Below are positions 42,447 through 51,362 of a DNA stretch of 56,510 nucleotides, piece by piece. The notes under the pieces are model-generated. The model searched no databases and was not told the DNA's origin. It saw only the letters and a program-made list of their open reading frames with translations. The translations under genes and the position numbers were made by a program. Position 1 is the first letter of the stretch. Every line of letters starts with the position of its first letter. This stretch comes from Ignavibacteria bacterium (lineage in GTDB: Bacteria > Bacteroidota > Ignavibacteria > Kapaibacteriales > Kapaibacteriaceae). The stretch lies in assembly GCA_016873895.1 (NCBI GenBank), contig VGVV01000012.1, positions 1 to 56,510 on the forward strand. The letters run 5' to 3'.

Positions 42447-43919
42447 TTACTTACCCAGCACTTCGAGAGAAAGCATATTTGTTCGGGCGCGCCCTACAAG
42501 TGGGCGCCCGATCGTAAACACTACTGTCGCTGTTGGAGGAAATAATTTTTCCTTCAGCAGCGATGATTTTATGTAATCGATCGTTTCATCGGTGTTACTC
42601 AACTGCTCGATGACAATACCTGTAACTCCCCAGAGAAGCCCCATTCTCCGGGCAACTGCCCGCTCTGTAGTGACAGAAAATATCGGTGCTTTCGGACGTT
42701 GATTCGATATCAGTCGCGAGGTTTCGCCACTGTAGCTAAGGCTTATTATAGCTGAAACACGTTTTTCTTCTGCAATGTGATAGACAGCAACTGCTATCGA
42801 CTCCGTGTTCGAGCGATTACTACCAATAGGCATTTGAAGATGCGGAAGCACCACACCTTCATGTACCAACATCGACTCGGCTTCCTGACATATCGTCCGC
42901 ATATAATGCACGGCCTCTACGGGGTATGCACCAACACTTGTTTCGGCACTAAGCATCACAGCATCGGTACCATCGAGCACAGCATTTGCAACATCGCTTG
43001 CTTCTGCACGTGTTGGACGTGGATTCTGAATCATCGACTCCAGCATCTGGGTTGCCGTGATCACGGGCTTGGCCTTTTCGTTGCAGAGCTTGATGAGTCT
43101 CTTCTGCACAGATGGAACGGCCGCTGCTGCTATCTCCACGCCAAGGTCGCCCCGTGCAACCATGATTGCATCGGACGCGTCAACAATAGAGTCGATATTG
43201 GTGAGTGCCTCGGGTTTCTCGATCTTGGCAATAACCCACTGGCTGCCACCTTGCTTGGCGATGTATTTTTTTATAGCCTCTACATCAACTGCCCTGCGAA
43301 CAAAAGACAGAGCGATGTAGTCTACTCCTTGTGCAACCGCAAATCGCACATCTTCGCGGTCTTTTGATGTCATAGATGGCTGCGAAACACGCGTGTGTGG
43401 CAAGTTGATTCCTTTGCGAGGCTTGAGGTTTCCACCGTGCACCACAACTGCCTTGATGATTGTGCCATCGGTTTCTTTTACCTGCACTTTGATCAACCCA
43501 TCATCGAAGAGCAGTATGTCGCCCTTCTTAACATCCTTAGCTATTGTGGAGTAGTTCACCGGGACAACCGTTACACTCGGCGGGATCTTTTTTCCACGCA
43601 GAGCTGCAACATCGCCGATGCGTATCTCTTTAGCATTAGCAAGTGGAATTACATCAACATGTTTAAAATCTGCTACACGAATCTTGGGTCCCTGCAGGTC
43701 TGCAATGATTGGCAAATGCACATCGAGCAGATCTTCAGCTTCGCGGATGAACCGAACATATTGCGTGTGTGACTCATGCGAGCCGTGCGACATGTTCAGG
43801 CGAAGTGCATTCGCACCGGCCTTAACGAGTGCAACGACTTTTTCTGTGGATGCAACGGCCGGACCCATCGTGCAGAGGATCTTGGCTTTTTGATTCAGCA
43901 TTACGCGGGTGGTGTTCAC
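42447..43919 (-). CDS. pyk: Pyruvate kinase
   Basis: A 490-residue glycolytic enzyme. KAKILCTMGPAVASTEKVVA, GANALRLNMSHGSHE, DLQGPKIRV, and the signature IVARGDLGVEIAAAAVPSVQ (preceded by VIAKIEKPEAL with the catalytic Lys) are all present, as is PVITATQMLESM. It makes ATP and pyruvate from PEP. GTG at 43919 has a GAGG a few bases upstream; ATG at 43901 would give the shorter MLNQKAKI start and is an alternative. It lies 15 bp downstream of ymdB on the same strand. Confidence 0.95.
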   Translation of the reverse strand: MNTTRVMLNQKAKILCTMGPAVASTEKVVALVKAGANALRLNMSHGSHESHTQYVRFIREAEDLLDVHLPIIADLQGPKIRVADFKHVDVIPLANAKEIRIGDVAALRGKKIPPSVTVVPVNYSTIAKDVKKGDILLFDDGLIKVQVKETDGTIIKAVVVHGGNLKPRKGINLPHTRVSQPSMTSKDREDVRFAVAQGVDYIALSFVRRAVDVEAIKKYIAKQGGSQWVIAKIEKPEALTNIDSIVDASDAIMVARGDLGVEIAAAAVPSVQKRLIKLCNEKAKPVITATQMLESMIQNPRPTRAEASDVANAVLDGTDAVMLSAETSVGAYPVEAVHYMRTICQEAESMLVHEGVVLPHLQMPIGSNRSNTESIAVAVYHIAEEKRVSAIISLSYSGETSRLISNQRPKAPIFSVTTERAVARRMGLLWGVTGIVIEQLSNTDETIDYIKSSLLKEKLFPPTATVVFTIGRPLVGRARTNMLSLEVLGK

Positions 43920-43934
43920 GGCAGCCTCGGAGTG

Positions 43935-44729
43935 TTAGCGCGATGTTCGCGGTTTGGGTGACATAAACGGCGTGATTGACTGCGCCAGACCAGTTGCTTC
44001 ATCAACCACAAGATGTACGCCACAGATACGGATATCGTTCTCGGCTACTTCGTATTTGTGAGCGGTCTGAAGTAGCAAGCGTTTGAGTGCTATGTCCTTG
44101 TTCATACCAAGGACACTGTCGTACGGACCCGTCATCCCGACATCAGAGATAAATGCCGTGCCGTTTGGAAGAATCTGGGCATCATTCGTTTGTGTGTGCG
44201 TGTGCGTACCCAACACGGCCGTAGCGCGACCGTCGCAGTGCCACCCCATGGCGATCTTCTCTGCTGAAGCATCGGCATGAAAATCGAGAATTACAATCTT
44301 AGACTCCATCGCAACCTTGTTAAGTACGCTATCTACGGCTTTGAAGGGGCAGTCAATAGCCTGCATGTAGGCGCGACCCTGGGCTTGCATAACGACAACC
44401 TTGCGTTGATCAGGAAGCGTAACAACTGTCCAGCCACGTCCAGGGTTCTCTGCTGGATAGTTCATCGGACGAAGAACCTGAGGATTCGAGGCTAGTAGTT
44501 GTCGTGCCTTCCAATTTTCCCAGATGTGGTTGCCCGTAGTGATACAGTGTACGCCAGCGTCGAACAACTCCTTGGCCTCGGCCTCTGAGAGCCCCTTGCC
44601 GTCGACGATATTTTCACCATTCACAATGATGCAATCGGGTGAATGCTCTGTCTTGATTTCAGGTAAGCGACGCAGGAACTCCCGCAAGCTTACATGTCCG
44701 ACGAGGTCGCCAATAAAAAGAATGTTCAT
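43935..44729 (-). CDS. ymdB: YmdB/TIGR00282 metallophosphoesterase
   Basis: A 264-residue calcineurin-like phosphoesterase of the YmdB family, which hydrolyses 2',3'-cyclic nucleotides (such as cAMP isomers) in Bacillus. Metal ligands are in FIGDLVGHV, VNGENIVDGKGLSE, TTGNHIWEN, LDFHADASAEK and GTHTHTQTNDAQIL. Length is normal. The start at 44729 (MNILFIGD) is the standard N terminus. A TAGGTTTG promoter element lies about 15 bases upstream. Probably cotranscribed with pyk. Confidence 0.92.
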   Translation of the reverse strand: MNILFIGDLVGHVSLREFLRRLPEIKTEHSPDCIIVNGENIVDGKGLSEAEAKELFDAGVHCITTGNHIWENWKARQLLASNPQVLRPMNYPAENPGRGWTVVTLPDQRKVVVMQAQGRAYMQAIDCPFKAVDSVLNKVAMESKIVILDFHADASAEKIAMGWHCDGRATAVLGTHTHTQTNDAQILPNGTAFISDVGMTGPYDSVLGMNKDIALKRLLLQTAHKYEVAENDIRICGVHLVVDEATGLAQSITPFMSPKPRTSR

Positions 44730-44743
44730 AGTGCGCATGAATG

Positions 44744-44751
44744 CAAACCTA
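44744..44751 (-). promoter_or_regulatory. Possible -7 element (TAGGTTTG) of ymdB
   Basis: On the minus strand TAGGTTTG matches TAnnTTTG, 14 bases before the ymdB ATG. It gives a leader of only about 8 bases. The same octamer is found at 25328-25335 before the T9SS-type protein gene. No -33 TTG at usual spacing. Confidence 0.45.
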
Positions 44752-44782
44752 CAAAACCCCAACGAGGGGTATCTTCGCGTCT

Positions 44783-45346
44783 ATGTCAATTCGCATTTAT
44801 ACAAAAACTGGCGACGACGGTACCACAGGGCTATTTGGTGGAAGTAGGGTCTTAAAAGACAGTCTGCGCATCGAAGCCTACGGAACCGTAGACGAGCTCA
44901 ACGCTATCATTGGGGTTGTTCGTACGTACGCATTGTTGGGTCAGCTAGAAACTCAACTGGGAACAATCTCTGCCGATCTCTTCACACTTGGGGCAGATCT
45001 AGCGACACCGCTTGATCCACCGCCAACGTATCAGATACCTCGGATTACAGATGATCACGTACGAGAGCTAGAGAGTTGGATAGACGCACACGATGCGAGT
45101 TTACAGCCATTGAAGACCTTTATTCTGCCTGGTGGATCTCCAGCGGCAGCACACTTGCATGTGGCCCGCACGGTATGTCGCAGAGCAGAGCGCAGAGTTG
45201 TAGCATTGATGCAGCATGAAGATCTCGGAACATCAGTCTTGCAGTATCTCAACAGACTTTCGGACTATCTCTTTACGGCCTCACGCATGGCAAATGCCGA
45301 TGCAGGCATCAGTGATATACCCTGGAGTCCCAAGCAGAGCGTTTAG
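44783..45346 (+). CDS. PduO-type cob(I)alamin adenosyltransferase
   Basis: A 187-residue enzyme that makes adenosylcobalamin from ATP and cob(I)alamin. IYTKTGDDGTTGLFGG is the N-terminal ATP loop, then EAYGTVDELNAIIGVVR, FILPGGSPAAAHLHVARTVC and CRRAERRVVAL, all canonical for PduO. Start ATG 44783. Its stop overlaps the convergent rsmB stop by 4 bp. No cobalamin-dependent mutase gene is in the window. Confidence 0.92.
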   Translation: MSIRIYTKTGDDGTTGLFGGSRVLKDSLRIEAYGTVDELNAIIGVVRTYALLGQLETQLGTISADLFTLGADLATPLDPPPTYQIPRITDDHVRELESWIDAHDASLQPLKTFILPGGSPAAAHLHVARTVCRRAERRVVALMQHEDLGTSVLQYLNRLSDYLFTASRMANADAGISDIPWSPKQSV

Positions 45347-46746
45347 CGTTTTACGAGCCTTGCTGCAAATGCTCCGTCAGAGCGGTGAACATGCGGTAGA
45401 GTCTGCATGCATCCATCCTTACAAACGCTCTCTGGTAGATACGTATCTGCTGGTTCGAGATTAAAGTCAGGATGCTTCTCGAGGAACCAACGTACGATGT
45501 CGATGTTCTCTTCTGGTTCGATTGTACAGGTGCTATAGATAATCCTGCCGCCCTGTTTAACTAGAGAAGCAGCATGATCAAGAATATCTTTCTGCGTGAT
45601 GGTCATCTTGCGAATGTCGTCGATATGTCTCCGCCACTTAATGTCTGGCTTCTTCGAAAGTGTCCCCATACCAGTGCATGGAGCATCGACTAAGACAATA
45701 TCGGCAAGTGTAGCAGTTGTGTACTCGCGAGCATCACCCTGTTGTGCCGAGATAACGGATGTGCCAGCACGTTCGGCGTTGTCTTGAATAAAGCGCAGTT
45801 TTGATTCGTGCTTTTCGAGAGCAATCACAGACCCCTGATTCTTCATGAGCTCGGCTGCGTGTACAGCTTTGCCGCCTGGCGCAGCGCAAAGATCAAGAAT
45901 AGTCATACCTGGTTGTGGATCTGCCAGAATAATCGCCAAGCTTGCGCTAGCATCCTGCACAGTTACATGTCCGTCTTGAAACAACTGCAAGCCCCGTATA
46001 TCTCGAAGAGCAGTCATCATGATGCTGTTAGGATGAATAGGCGAAATCTCGTGCTTTATCTCTGCTGCTGTTAGCTGGTCTACGACGCTCTGTACGGAGG
46101 TCTTTAACGTATTTACGCGCAGCGTAATCATGGGTCGGTTGTTGTTTGCTGTAAGCAGAGCTTCGGCCTGTTCGGATCCAAAACGCTCTACATAGCGTCG
46201 AACGAGCCATTGTGGGTGGGCTGTGTGCACAGAGAGATACAAGACCTCGTTCTCTTGTCTATCTGGGTAGCGAATAGACTGTACGTTTCGAAGAATGTTG
46301 CGAAGCACGCCATTTACTATGCCGGCGTGGCGTTCTCCTTTGATGCGCTTGACAATTTCGACAGATTCGTTAATCGCTGCTGGTGCCGGAATCTTTGACA
46401 AGAACATCATCTGGTACAGCGCAATACGTAGTGCATTTTTAACAAGGGGCAGGCATTTTGCGAACTCGCCATGGTAGAATCCAGTTAGGACCCAATCAAT
46501 GCGAGACTGCCAACGAACTGTTCCGTTCACGAGCTCTGTAACGAGCGCTCTATCTGCTGGTTCTAATTCCGAGCGGCGCAGCTCTCCGTCGAGAAGCTTG
46601 TCGATGTATGAATCACTATTCTCATATCGGCTGAGAAGTTTTACCGCGATACCGCGGGCTGTTTGTAGAACGGCGGATGCCGAATCTTCTATCCGAGGGG
46701 CAGCTTGCTCGTCTCGGTCTGTCAAAGGTGCTTGTTGAGTGCTCAT
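45343..46746 (-). CDS. rsmB: 16S rRNA (cytosine-967-C5)-methyltransferase RsmB
   Basis: A 467-residue RNA methyltransferase. The N-terminal NusB-like domain (ALVTELVNGTVRWQSRIDWV, AINESVEIVKRI, GIVNGVLRNI) is followed by the SAM domain with LDLCAAPGGKAVHAAELM (motif I), LVDAPCTGMGTLSKKPDIKW (motif IV, one Cys) and IIYSTCTIEPEENIDIVRWF (motif VI, catalytic Cys). Start ATG 46746. A TATACTTG element about 8 bases upstream may be the -7 box. Confidence 0.93.
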   Translation of the reverse strand: MSTQQAPLTDRDEQAAPRIEDSASAVLQTARGIAVKLLSRYENSDSYIDKLLDGELRRSELEPADRALVTELVNGTVRWQSRIDWVLTGFYHGEFAKCLPLVKNALRIALYQMMFLSKIPAPAAINESVEIVKRIKGERHAGIVNGVLRNILRNVQSIRYPDRQENEVLYLSVHTAHPQWLVRRYVERFGSEQAEALLTANNNRPMITLRVNTLKTSVQSVVDQLTAAEIKHEISPIHPNSIMMTALRDIRGLQLFQDGHVTVQDASASLAIILADPQPGMTILDLCAAPGGKAVHAAELMKNQGSVIALEKHESKLRFIQDNAERAGTSVISAQQGDAREYTTATLADIVLVDAPCTGMGTLSKKPDIKWRRHIDDIRKMTITQKDILDHAASLVKQGGRIIYSTCTIEPEENIDIVRWFLEKHPDFNLEPADTYLPESVCKDGCMQTLPHVHRSDGAFAARLVKR

Positions 46747-46843
46747 AGTTACGCAAGTATACAAAAGCCGCGACACCAGCCCAGTAGGATTGCATTCTTT
46801 AGTAAGTTGCTTAACCCATTTACACCTTGTGCAGAGAATCGAG

Positions 46844-47686
46844 ATGTTTCATAGAGCTACATACGTTGTCGTGCTCCTTGCAGCTCTTGCAGTTTGCGAT
46901 GTAGCAGCACAGCAGAAGAAGAAGATCGTTGGTTCGAGCACCCCTCTTGCACCCGACGAAAAGCCCACATCTTCGTGGTTTGGAGCATATGTTGGTCCAA
47001 CATTTGCCTCTCAGGGAGGAACATTTACCACATCGTGCAATTGTGATTTCACAGGCGGAGCTGGAACCGGTTTTGTAGGCGGCTTGATGTTTGAAGACAA
47101 AACCACCTCGAAAATTATTCTTGGTGGCCAGTTGGGGTACGATTCCAGGGGGCTAACGGGCAGATTCAGAGAAATCGAAGGTTCCCAACAGACCAGTCCG
47201 TCTGGGAGGAGCTATGTTGTTCCTGTCGAGTTTCTCAACGAGGCTTCACTCAGCTTGGATGTCGTATCTGCCTCCGTGTATGCCAAGTATTTGTTTCTCG
47301 GTCCTGTGTACGGACGCTTTGGTGTTACCGCGGGATACGTGGTCTCCTCGTCCTTGATCCATACCAAAGCTTTGCAAACCAAGACAGTTACGTTTCCTAA
47401 TGGGGAACTTGCAAACGTTGCATTACCGGGTGCCCGCGACGGTGTGGTTATTGTACAGGAGGAGGCAGTTCCATACCTCAATCCCCTGCAAATGGGAGCT
47501 ATTGGGGCACTTGGTGTAGAGATACCAGTGCGAAAGGTGGAGCGGAAGTTCGGGCCACCGGCCGTAACAACGTATCTAAGCCCAGTGATTCAATACCATT
47601 TTCCGATAACGAACATTACGGCCCAGGGTAACAGTTTTCAGCTTCGACAATTGCAATTTTTTATCGAACTGCGGCATAATATCTAG
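46844..47686 (+). CDS. Outer-membrane beta-barrel protein (PorT-like)
   Basis: A 280-residue exported protein with a signal peptide (MFHRATYVVVLLAALAVCDVAAQ). The mature part has beta-barrel strands: WFGAYVGPTFASQGG, LGGQLGYDSRGLTGRF, YAKYLFLGPVYGRFGVTAGY, LQFFIELRHNI. Two Cys in SCNCDF. It fits the broad PorT/Ail-like barrel group of Bacteroidota. Function unknown. ATG at 46844 is preceded by GAGAATCGAG. It is upstream of the PD40-OmpA gene but separated by about 115 bp with its own promoter-like sequence. Confidence 0.7.
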   Translation: MFHRATYVVVLLAALAVCDVAAQQKKKIVGSSTPLAPDEKPTSSWFGAYVGPTFASQGGTFTTSCNCDFTGGAGTGFVGGLMFEDKTTSKIILGGQLGYDSRGLTGRFREIEGSQQTSPSGRSYVVPVEFLNEASLSLDVVSASVYAKYLFLGPVYGRFGVTAGYVVSSSLIHTKALQTKTVTFPNGELANVALPGARDGVVIVQEEAVPYLNPLQMGAIGALGVEIPVRKVERKFGPPAVTTYLSPVIQYHFPITNITAQGNSFQLRQLQFFIELRHNI

Positions 47687-47694
47687 ATTGGGCT

Positions 47695-47724
47695 TTGGCG
47701 GTTTTCCACATTTACCTATTTTTT
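47695..47724 (+). promoter_or_regulatory. Possible promoter of the PD40-OmpA gene
   Basis: TTG at 47695-47697 and TATTTTTT at 47717-47724 (one mismatch to TAnnTTTG) are 19 bases apart, the spacing of Bacteroidota -33/-7 promoters. The leader would be about 70 bases long and ends with AGGGA before the ATG. Confidence 0.45.
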
Positions 47725-47801
47725 CACCCTACGACCAAAACACGCAAGTGCAAAGTCGGTAGGAAGAACAGGTGGGGAGCGAACTTTTTTCAAGGGACGA
47801 A

Positions 47802-50444
47802 ATGTCTATGATACGGCGATTTGTTACGGTCTGTGTCTGCACCCTGGCAATCTGCATGACGCAGATGCAAGCCGCGACGGCTGATAAAGTGCTGTACTTG
47901 TACAGTGTCACGATTGAGCCATCTGCTCAGTTGGACGATGATACGCGGGGCGACATCCTAAGCGATCCGAAGCGTATTCGGATTATCAATCTCGGTGCAA
48001 TCAACCACGATGGTGTTGATTATGCGCCGACGATTAGTGCGGATGGAAAGACACTGTATTACGTGTCTGACCGCAAGGATAGTAAGTTCAACGTCACCGA
48101 AGGCCGCCTGTCTCATGACTTCTGGCGCACCTCTAAGGCTAAAAGCCAGGACACAACGTTCAGCGAGCCCGTAAACCTTGTGGAGATCAATACAACCACC
48201 GACGAAGGTGCGGCATCTATCGCTGCAGACCGTCAAACGTTGTTCTTCACAGGTTGCAACCGTCCGGGTGGTATCGGTTCCTGCGACATCTGGGAAGCCA
48301 AGGTTGATGGAGACAAGTTCCTTGAGCCAAAGAACCTGGGTTCGAATGTGAACTCGCCGTTCTGGGATTCGCAACCATACATCGCTCCAGATAAATCACG
48401 TCTGTACTTCACATCGAATCGTCCATTCAACCCGAAGGATGAAGATGAGAAGGACTTCGACATTTGGTATTGTGATTGGGATGATGCTCTCGGCGAATGG
48501 AAGCCAGCTCGTAACCTTGGTTCAGATGTGAACACAAAGGAAAAGGAAAGCTCGCCGTTCATCGCAGCCGATGGCCGCACGCTGTTCTTCTCATCGAAAG
48601 GCCATCTGCCGAACCTCGGCGGGTTGGACTTCTATCGCGTTCGTAAGACGGGTGAAAAGGATAAGGATGGACGCGATCGTTGGTCGAAGCCTGAACCACT
48701 TCCTGCTCCAATCAACTCTAAAGAAGATGATCAGTTTATGTCGATTCCTGCATCAGGCGACGTACTCTATTGGTCATCAAGCCGTGAGGATATCCCAGGT
48801 GCAAAGGGCGACCTTGATGTCTACATGGCTTTCATCCCAACATTCTCTCGTGCAGTTAACCTGATCGTGAACGTAGTTGATGAGTGTACTGGACAGAACA
48901 TTCCTGCTTCAATTGCATTCAAGAATACGCTAACAGGACGTTCAGCTGGAGACTCAGTAGACCTGACACGTCTCGAGTCGAATGTTATCGTTGGCGACGA
49001 TGATTATGGTGCAACCGAAGAGAATCGTGCTAAGCAAGTAACGTTCACTGTCACGGCGTCTTCGCCATCATATGGACAGCGCTTTATCACAGTTCCAGTT
49101 GAATATCCAGGAAAGACTGTGGACCAAACACAGTCGGGTGTTCAAACGGAAATCAGAAAGACGATTACTCTTGGTAACCGTCCGGTACTCACAGCAGACA
49201 TGGACGCTTCTGACTGGGCAAAGAAGAAGAACAATACCTTCCGCGGTCTCGTCATCGAAGAGCGCGCTTCTATCCAGTTGTATCCACTGTTGCCTTACGT
49301 CTTCTTTGATTTGGGTAAGGCCGATTTGCCTACTCGTTACAAGCGCATCTCGTCAGCTCAGACAAACGACTTTACAGACGAACGTTTACCTGGTGGTACA
49401 CTCGACAAGTACTATCACGTGTTGAACATCTATGGCTATCGCCTGCGCAAGTATCCTAATGTGAATGTGAACATTGTAGGTTGCACAGACGAGACAAATG
49501 AAGACAAGAATTCTCCCCTGCCAAAGCAGCGTGCGCAGGTTGTATACGATTACCTCAAGAATGTTTGGGGCATCGCAGAAAGCCGCATGAAGGTTACACC
49601 TCGTGGCTGGCCTGAGTTGCCGTCGAACAAGAAGGATTCAAACGGTATTGTTGAAAACCGTCGTACAGAGCTCGTGTTCAGCGGAGACAAAGAAGATCTT
49701 TGGAACGTACAGAAGCCTATTGAGGATCGCGATCCAACGTTGTTCCCAACGCCAACTACACTTACGTTCGGTATGAGGAACGGTATCGACAACAACATCG
49801 TGGCCTCGCGTCGAGTAGAAGTTTTCCGCAATGGCAAGCCATGGAAGACGCTCACCGGCGTTGGTGTTACGGATGCTACAAAGGGTTGGGACTGGCAGAA
49901 CGACGATTCGGAGTTTCCAACAGAGCGTAACCCCCAAGGCGGAGACGAGTATTCTGTAGCCCCGTATAAGTCGGTTCTCGTTGTAACATCGAATAACGGA
50001 CAAGAGTGTAAGTCAGACACAGTAACAACACCTGTTAAGCGCGTAACATCGATTGGTATGGGTGTTGACAAGGATGCTGTGAAGACACTTGAAAAGTACA
50101 ACCTGATTCTCTTTAAGTTCGACTCGCCAGAAGCTGGCGAACTCAACGAGCGTATCATGTCAACATGGGTTTACCCACGTGTCAAGAAGTCTTCGGTGAT
50201 ACGCATTGAAGGTCACACGGACATTGTTGGTCTTGATACACGCAATAAGAAGCTTTCCGAAGAGCGTGCTGGTACTGCTGAGAAGTTCATCAAGAACCGC
50301 ACGAAGGAGTATCAAGAACTCTCAACTCGTGGTACTGGAGAAGAAGAGCCGTTGTACTCGAATGAGTCAGCAGAGGGTCGATTCTTTAACCGTACGGTTC
50401 AGGTTATCGTTGAAACTCCACTTGCCGATGCTGAATTGGAGTAA
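47802..50444 (+). CDS. PD40-repeat / dual OmpA-domain envelope protein
   Basis: An 880-residue exported protein with a signal peptide ending near MQAATA. Residues 60-350 are WD40-like PD40 beta-propeller blades: YAPTISADGKTLYYVSDR, SIAADRQTLFFTG, PYIAPDKSRLYFTSNRPF, PFIAADGRTLFFSSKGH. Two OmpA-like regions follow: one around residues 500-630 (FFDLGKADLPTRYKRI, then VNVNIVGCTDETNEDKN) and one at the C terminus (VIRIEGHTDIVGLDTRNKKL). OmpA domains bind peptidoglycan, so the protein likely ties the cell wall to the outer membrane; in Bacteroidota similar proteins are linked with the type IX secretion machinery. AGGGA supports the start at 47802. Confidence 0.88.
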   Translation: MSMIRRFVTVCVCTLAICMTQMQAATADKVLYLYSVTIEPSAQLDDDTRGDILSDPKRIRIINLGAINHDGVDYAPTISADGKTLYYVSDRKDSKFNVTEGRLSHDFWRTSKAKSQDTTFSEPVNLVEINTTTDEGAASIAADRQTLFFTGCNRPGGIGSCDIWEAKVDGDKFLEPKNLGSNVNSPFWDSQPYIAPDKSRLYFTSNRPFNPKDEDEKDFDIWYCDWDDALGEWKPARNLGSDVNTKEKESSPFIAADGRTLFFSSKGHLPNLGGLDFYRVRKTGEKDKDGRDRWSKPEPLPAPINSKEDDQFMSIPASGDVLYWSSSREDIPGAKGDLDVYMAFIPTFSRAVNLIVNVVDECTGQNIPASIAFKNTLTGRSAGDSVDLTRLESNVIVGDDDYGATEENRAKQVTFTVTASSPSYGQRFITVPVEYPGKTVDQTQSGVQTEIRKTITLGNRPVLTADMDASDWAKKKNNTFRGLVIEERASIQLYPLLPYVFFDLGKADLPTRYKRISSAQTNDFTDERLPGGTLDKYYHVLNIYGYRLRKYPNVNVNIVGCTDETNEDKNSPLPKQRAQVVYDYLKNVWGIAESRMKVTPRGWPELPSNKKDSNGIVENRRTELVFSGDKEDLWNVQKPIEDRDPTLFPTPTTLTFGMRNGIDNNIVASRRVEVFRNGKPWKTLTGVGVTDATKGWDWQNDDSEFPTERNPQGGDEYSVAPYKSVLVVTSNNGQECKSDTVTTPVKRVTSIGMGVDKDAVKTLEKYNLILFKFDSPEAGELNERIMSTWVYPRVKKSSVIRIEGHTDIVGLDTRNKKLSEERAGTAEKFIKNRTKEYQELSTRGTGEEEPLYSNESAEGRFFNRTVQVIVETPLADAELE

Positions 50445-50467
50445 GTCAAGCTAACATTTGAAAATTC

Positions 50468-50496
50468 GAAGCGCCCGACTGTTCGTCGGGCGCTTC
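50468..50496 (+). terminator. Stem-loop terminator after the OmpA gene
   Basis: GAAGCGCCCGAC, loop TGTTC, GTCGGGCGCTTC: a perfect 12-bp stem 24 bases after the stop. It is followed by TCGTTTATA, a weak U-tract. It ends just before the lgt start at 50515. Confidence 0.75.
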
Positions 50497-50514
50497 TCGT
50501 TTATATTCGCGCTT

Positions 50515-51303
50515 ATGATAATCGAATGGAATGTTGATCCAGTAATCCTCTCGGTTGGCCCGTTGTCTCCGCGTTGGTATGGAGTACTGTTCGCTTCGGC
50601 ATTTATGATTAGCTACCAGATAATGAAGCGGATCTTTGATGCTGAAGGCAAGACAATGAAGCAGTTGGACCAGCTAACAATTGCAATCATCGCCGGTACC
50701 ATCTTAGGAGCACGTTTTGGGCACGTCTTGTTTTACGAACCTCAGATACTCATTCAAGATCCAGCAGAAGTGATCGCGATTTGGCATGGAGGATTAGCAA
50801 GTCATGGTGGTGCATTGGGCATCATTGCTGCGTTGTGGTGGTTCCACAAGAAAAATCCAACATTTGGAATGACGTGGCTCTTTGATCGCTTGGCAATTGT
50901 GGCGGCGATCTCTGGAATGTGTATACGTCTTGGCAATCTGATGAATTCCGAGATCATCGGTAAACCCACAGACGGCACATGGGGATTCTGGTTTCAACGT
51001 ATAGACCCACTGCTGTTACCAAGGCATCCAACGCAGTTGTACGAAGCAGCTCTATGCTTAGCTCTGTTTGGGTTAACATATTGGATGTATCACCGTGGTA
51101 TTGCAGAGCAAAAGCCAGGAAGAATTTTCGGGCTGTTTCTTGTGCTGTTGTTCTTCGGGCGTTTTTTGGTTGAGTTTAACAAAGAACATCAGGTTGATTT
51201 CGAGTCTGCCTTGCCGATAGATATGGGGCAGATACTTAGCATACCGTTTATTGCTCTTGGTGCATACTACCTGCTGCGTGGCACAGGGCCAACGCAGGCA
51301 TGA
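50515..51303 (+). CDS. lgt: Prolipoprotein diacylglyceryl transferase
   Basis: A 262-residue inner-membrane enzyme that attaches diacylglycerol to the lipobox Cys of prolipoproteins; several lipoproteins in this window would be substrates. PRWYGVLFASAFM, IAGTILGARFGHVLFYEP, IWHGGLASHGGALG and the key CIRLGNLMNSEIIGKPTDG (Lgt signature with conserved Arg, Asn and Glu) and RHPTQLYEAALC are present. About seven transmembrane helices. ATG at 50515 matches the family; the upstream frame contains the terminator stem. Confidence 0.95.
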   Translation: MIIEWNVDPVILSVGPLSPRWYGVLFASAFMISYQIMKRIFDAEGKTMKQLDQLTIAIIAGTILGARFGHVLFYEPQILIQDPAEVIAIWHGGLASHGGALGIIAALWWFHKKNPTFGMTWLFDRLAIVAAISGMCIRLGNLMNSEIIGKPTDGTWGFWFQRIDPLLLPRHPTQLYEAALCLALFGLTYWMYHRGIAEQKPGRIFGLFLVLLFFGRFLVEFNKEHQVDFESALPIDMGQILSIPFIALGAYYLLRGTGPTQA

Positions 51304-51324
51304 AGATAAACCGTGAAGCTCTTT

Positions 51325-51332
51325 TATTTTTG
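51325..51332 (+). promoter_or_regulatory. Possible -7 element (TATTTTTG) of hbd
   Basis: TATTTTTG matches TAnnTTTG exactly, 30 bases before the ATG at 51363. AAGGA at 51350-51354 is the ribosome-binding site. No -33 TTG was found at the usual distance. Confidence 0.5.
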
Positions 51333-51362
51333 CGCACTACACCCAACTAAGGATACACAAGC

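Noticed and set aside
49550..50158. 202-residue open frame on the minus strand inside the PD40-OmpA gene
   Set aside because: It is an antisense shadow: no start signal, Ser/Arg-rich low-quality protein, and the plus frame is a clear family member.
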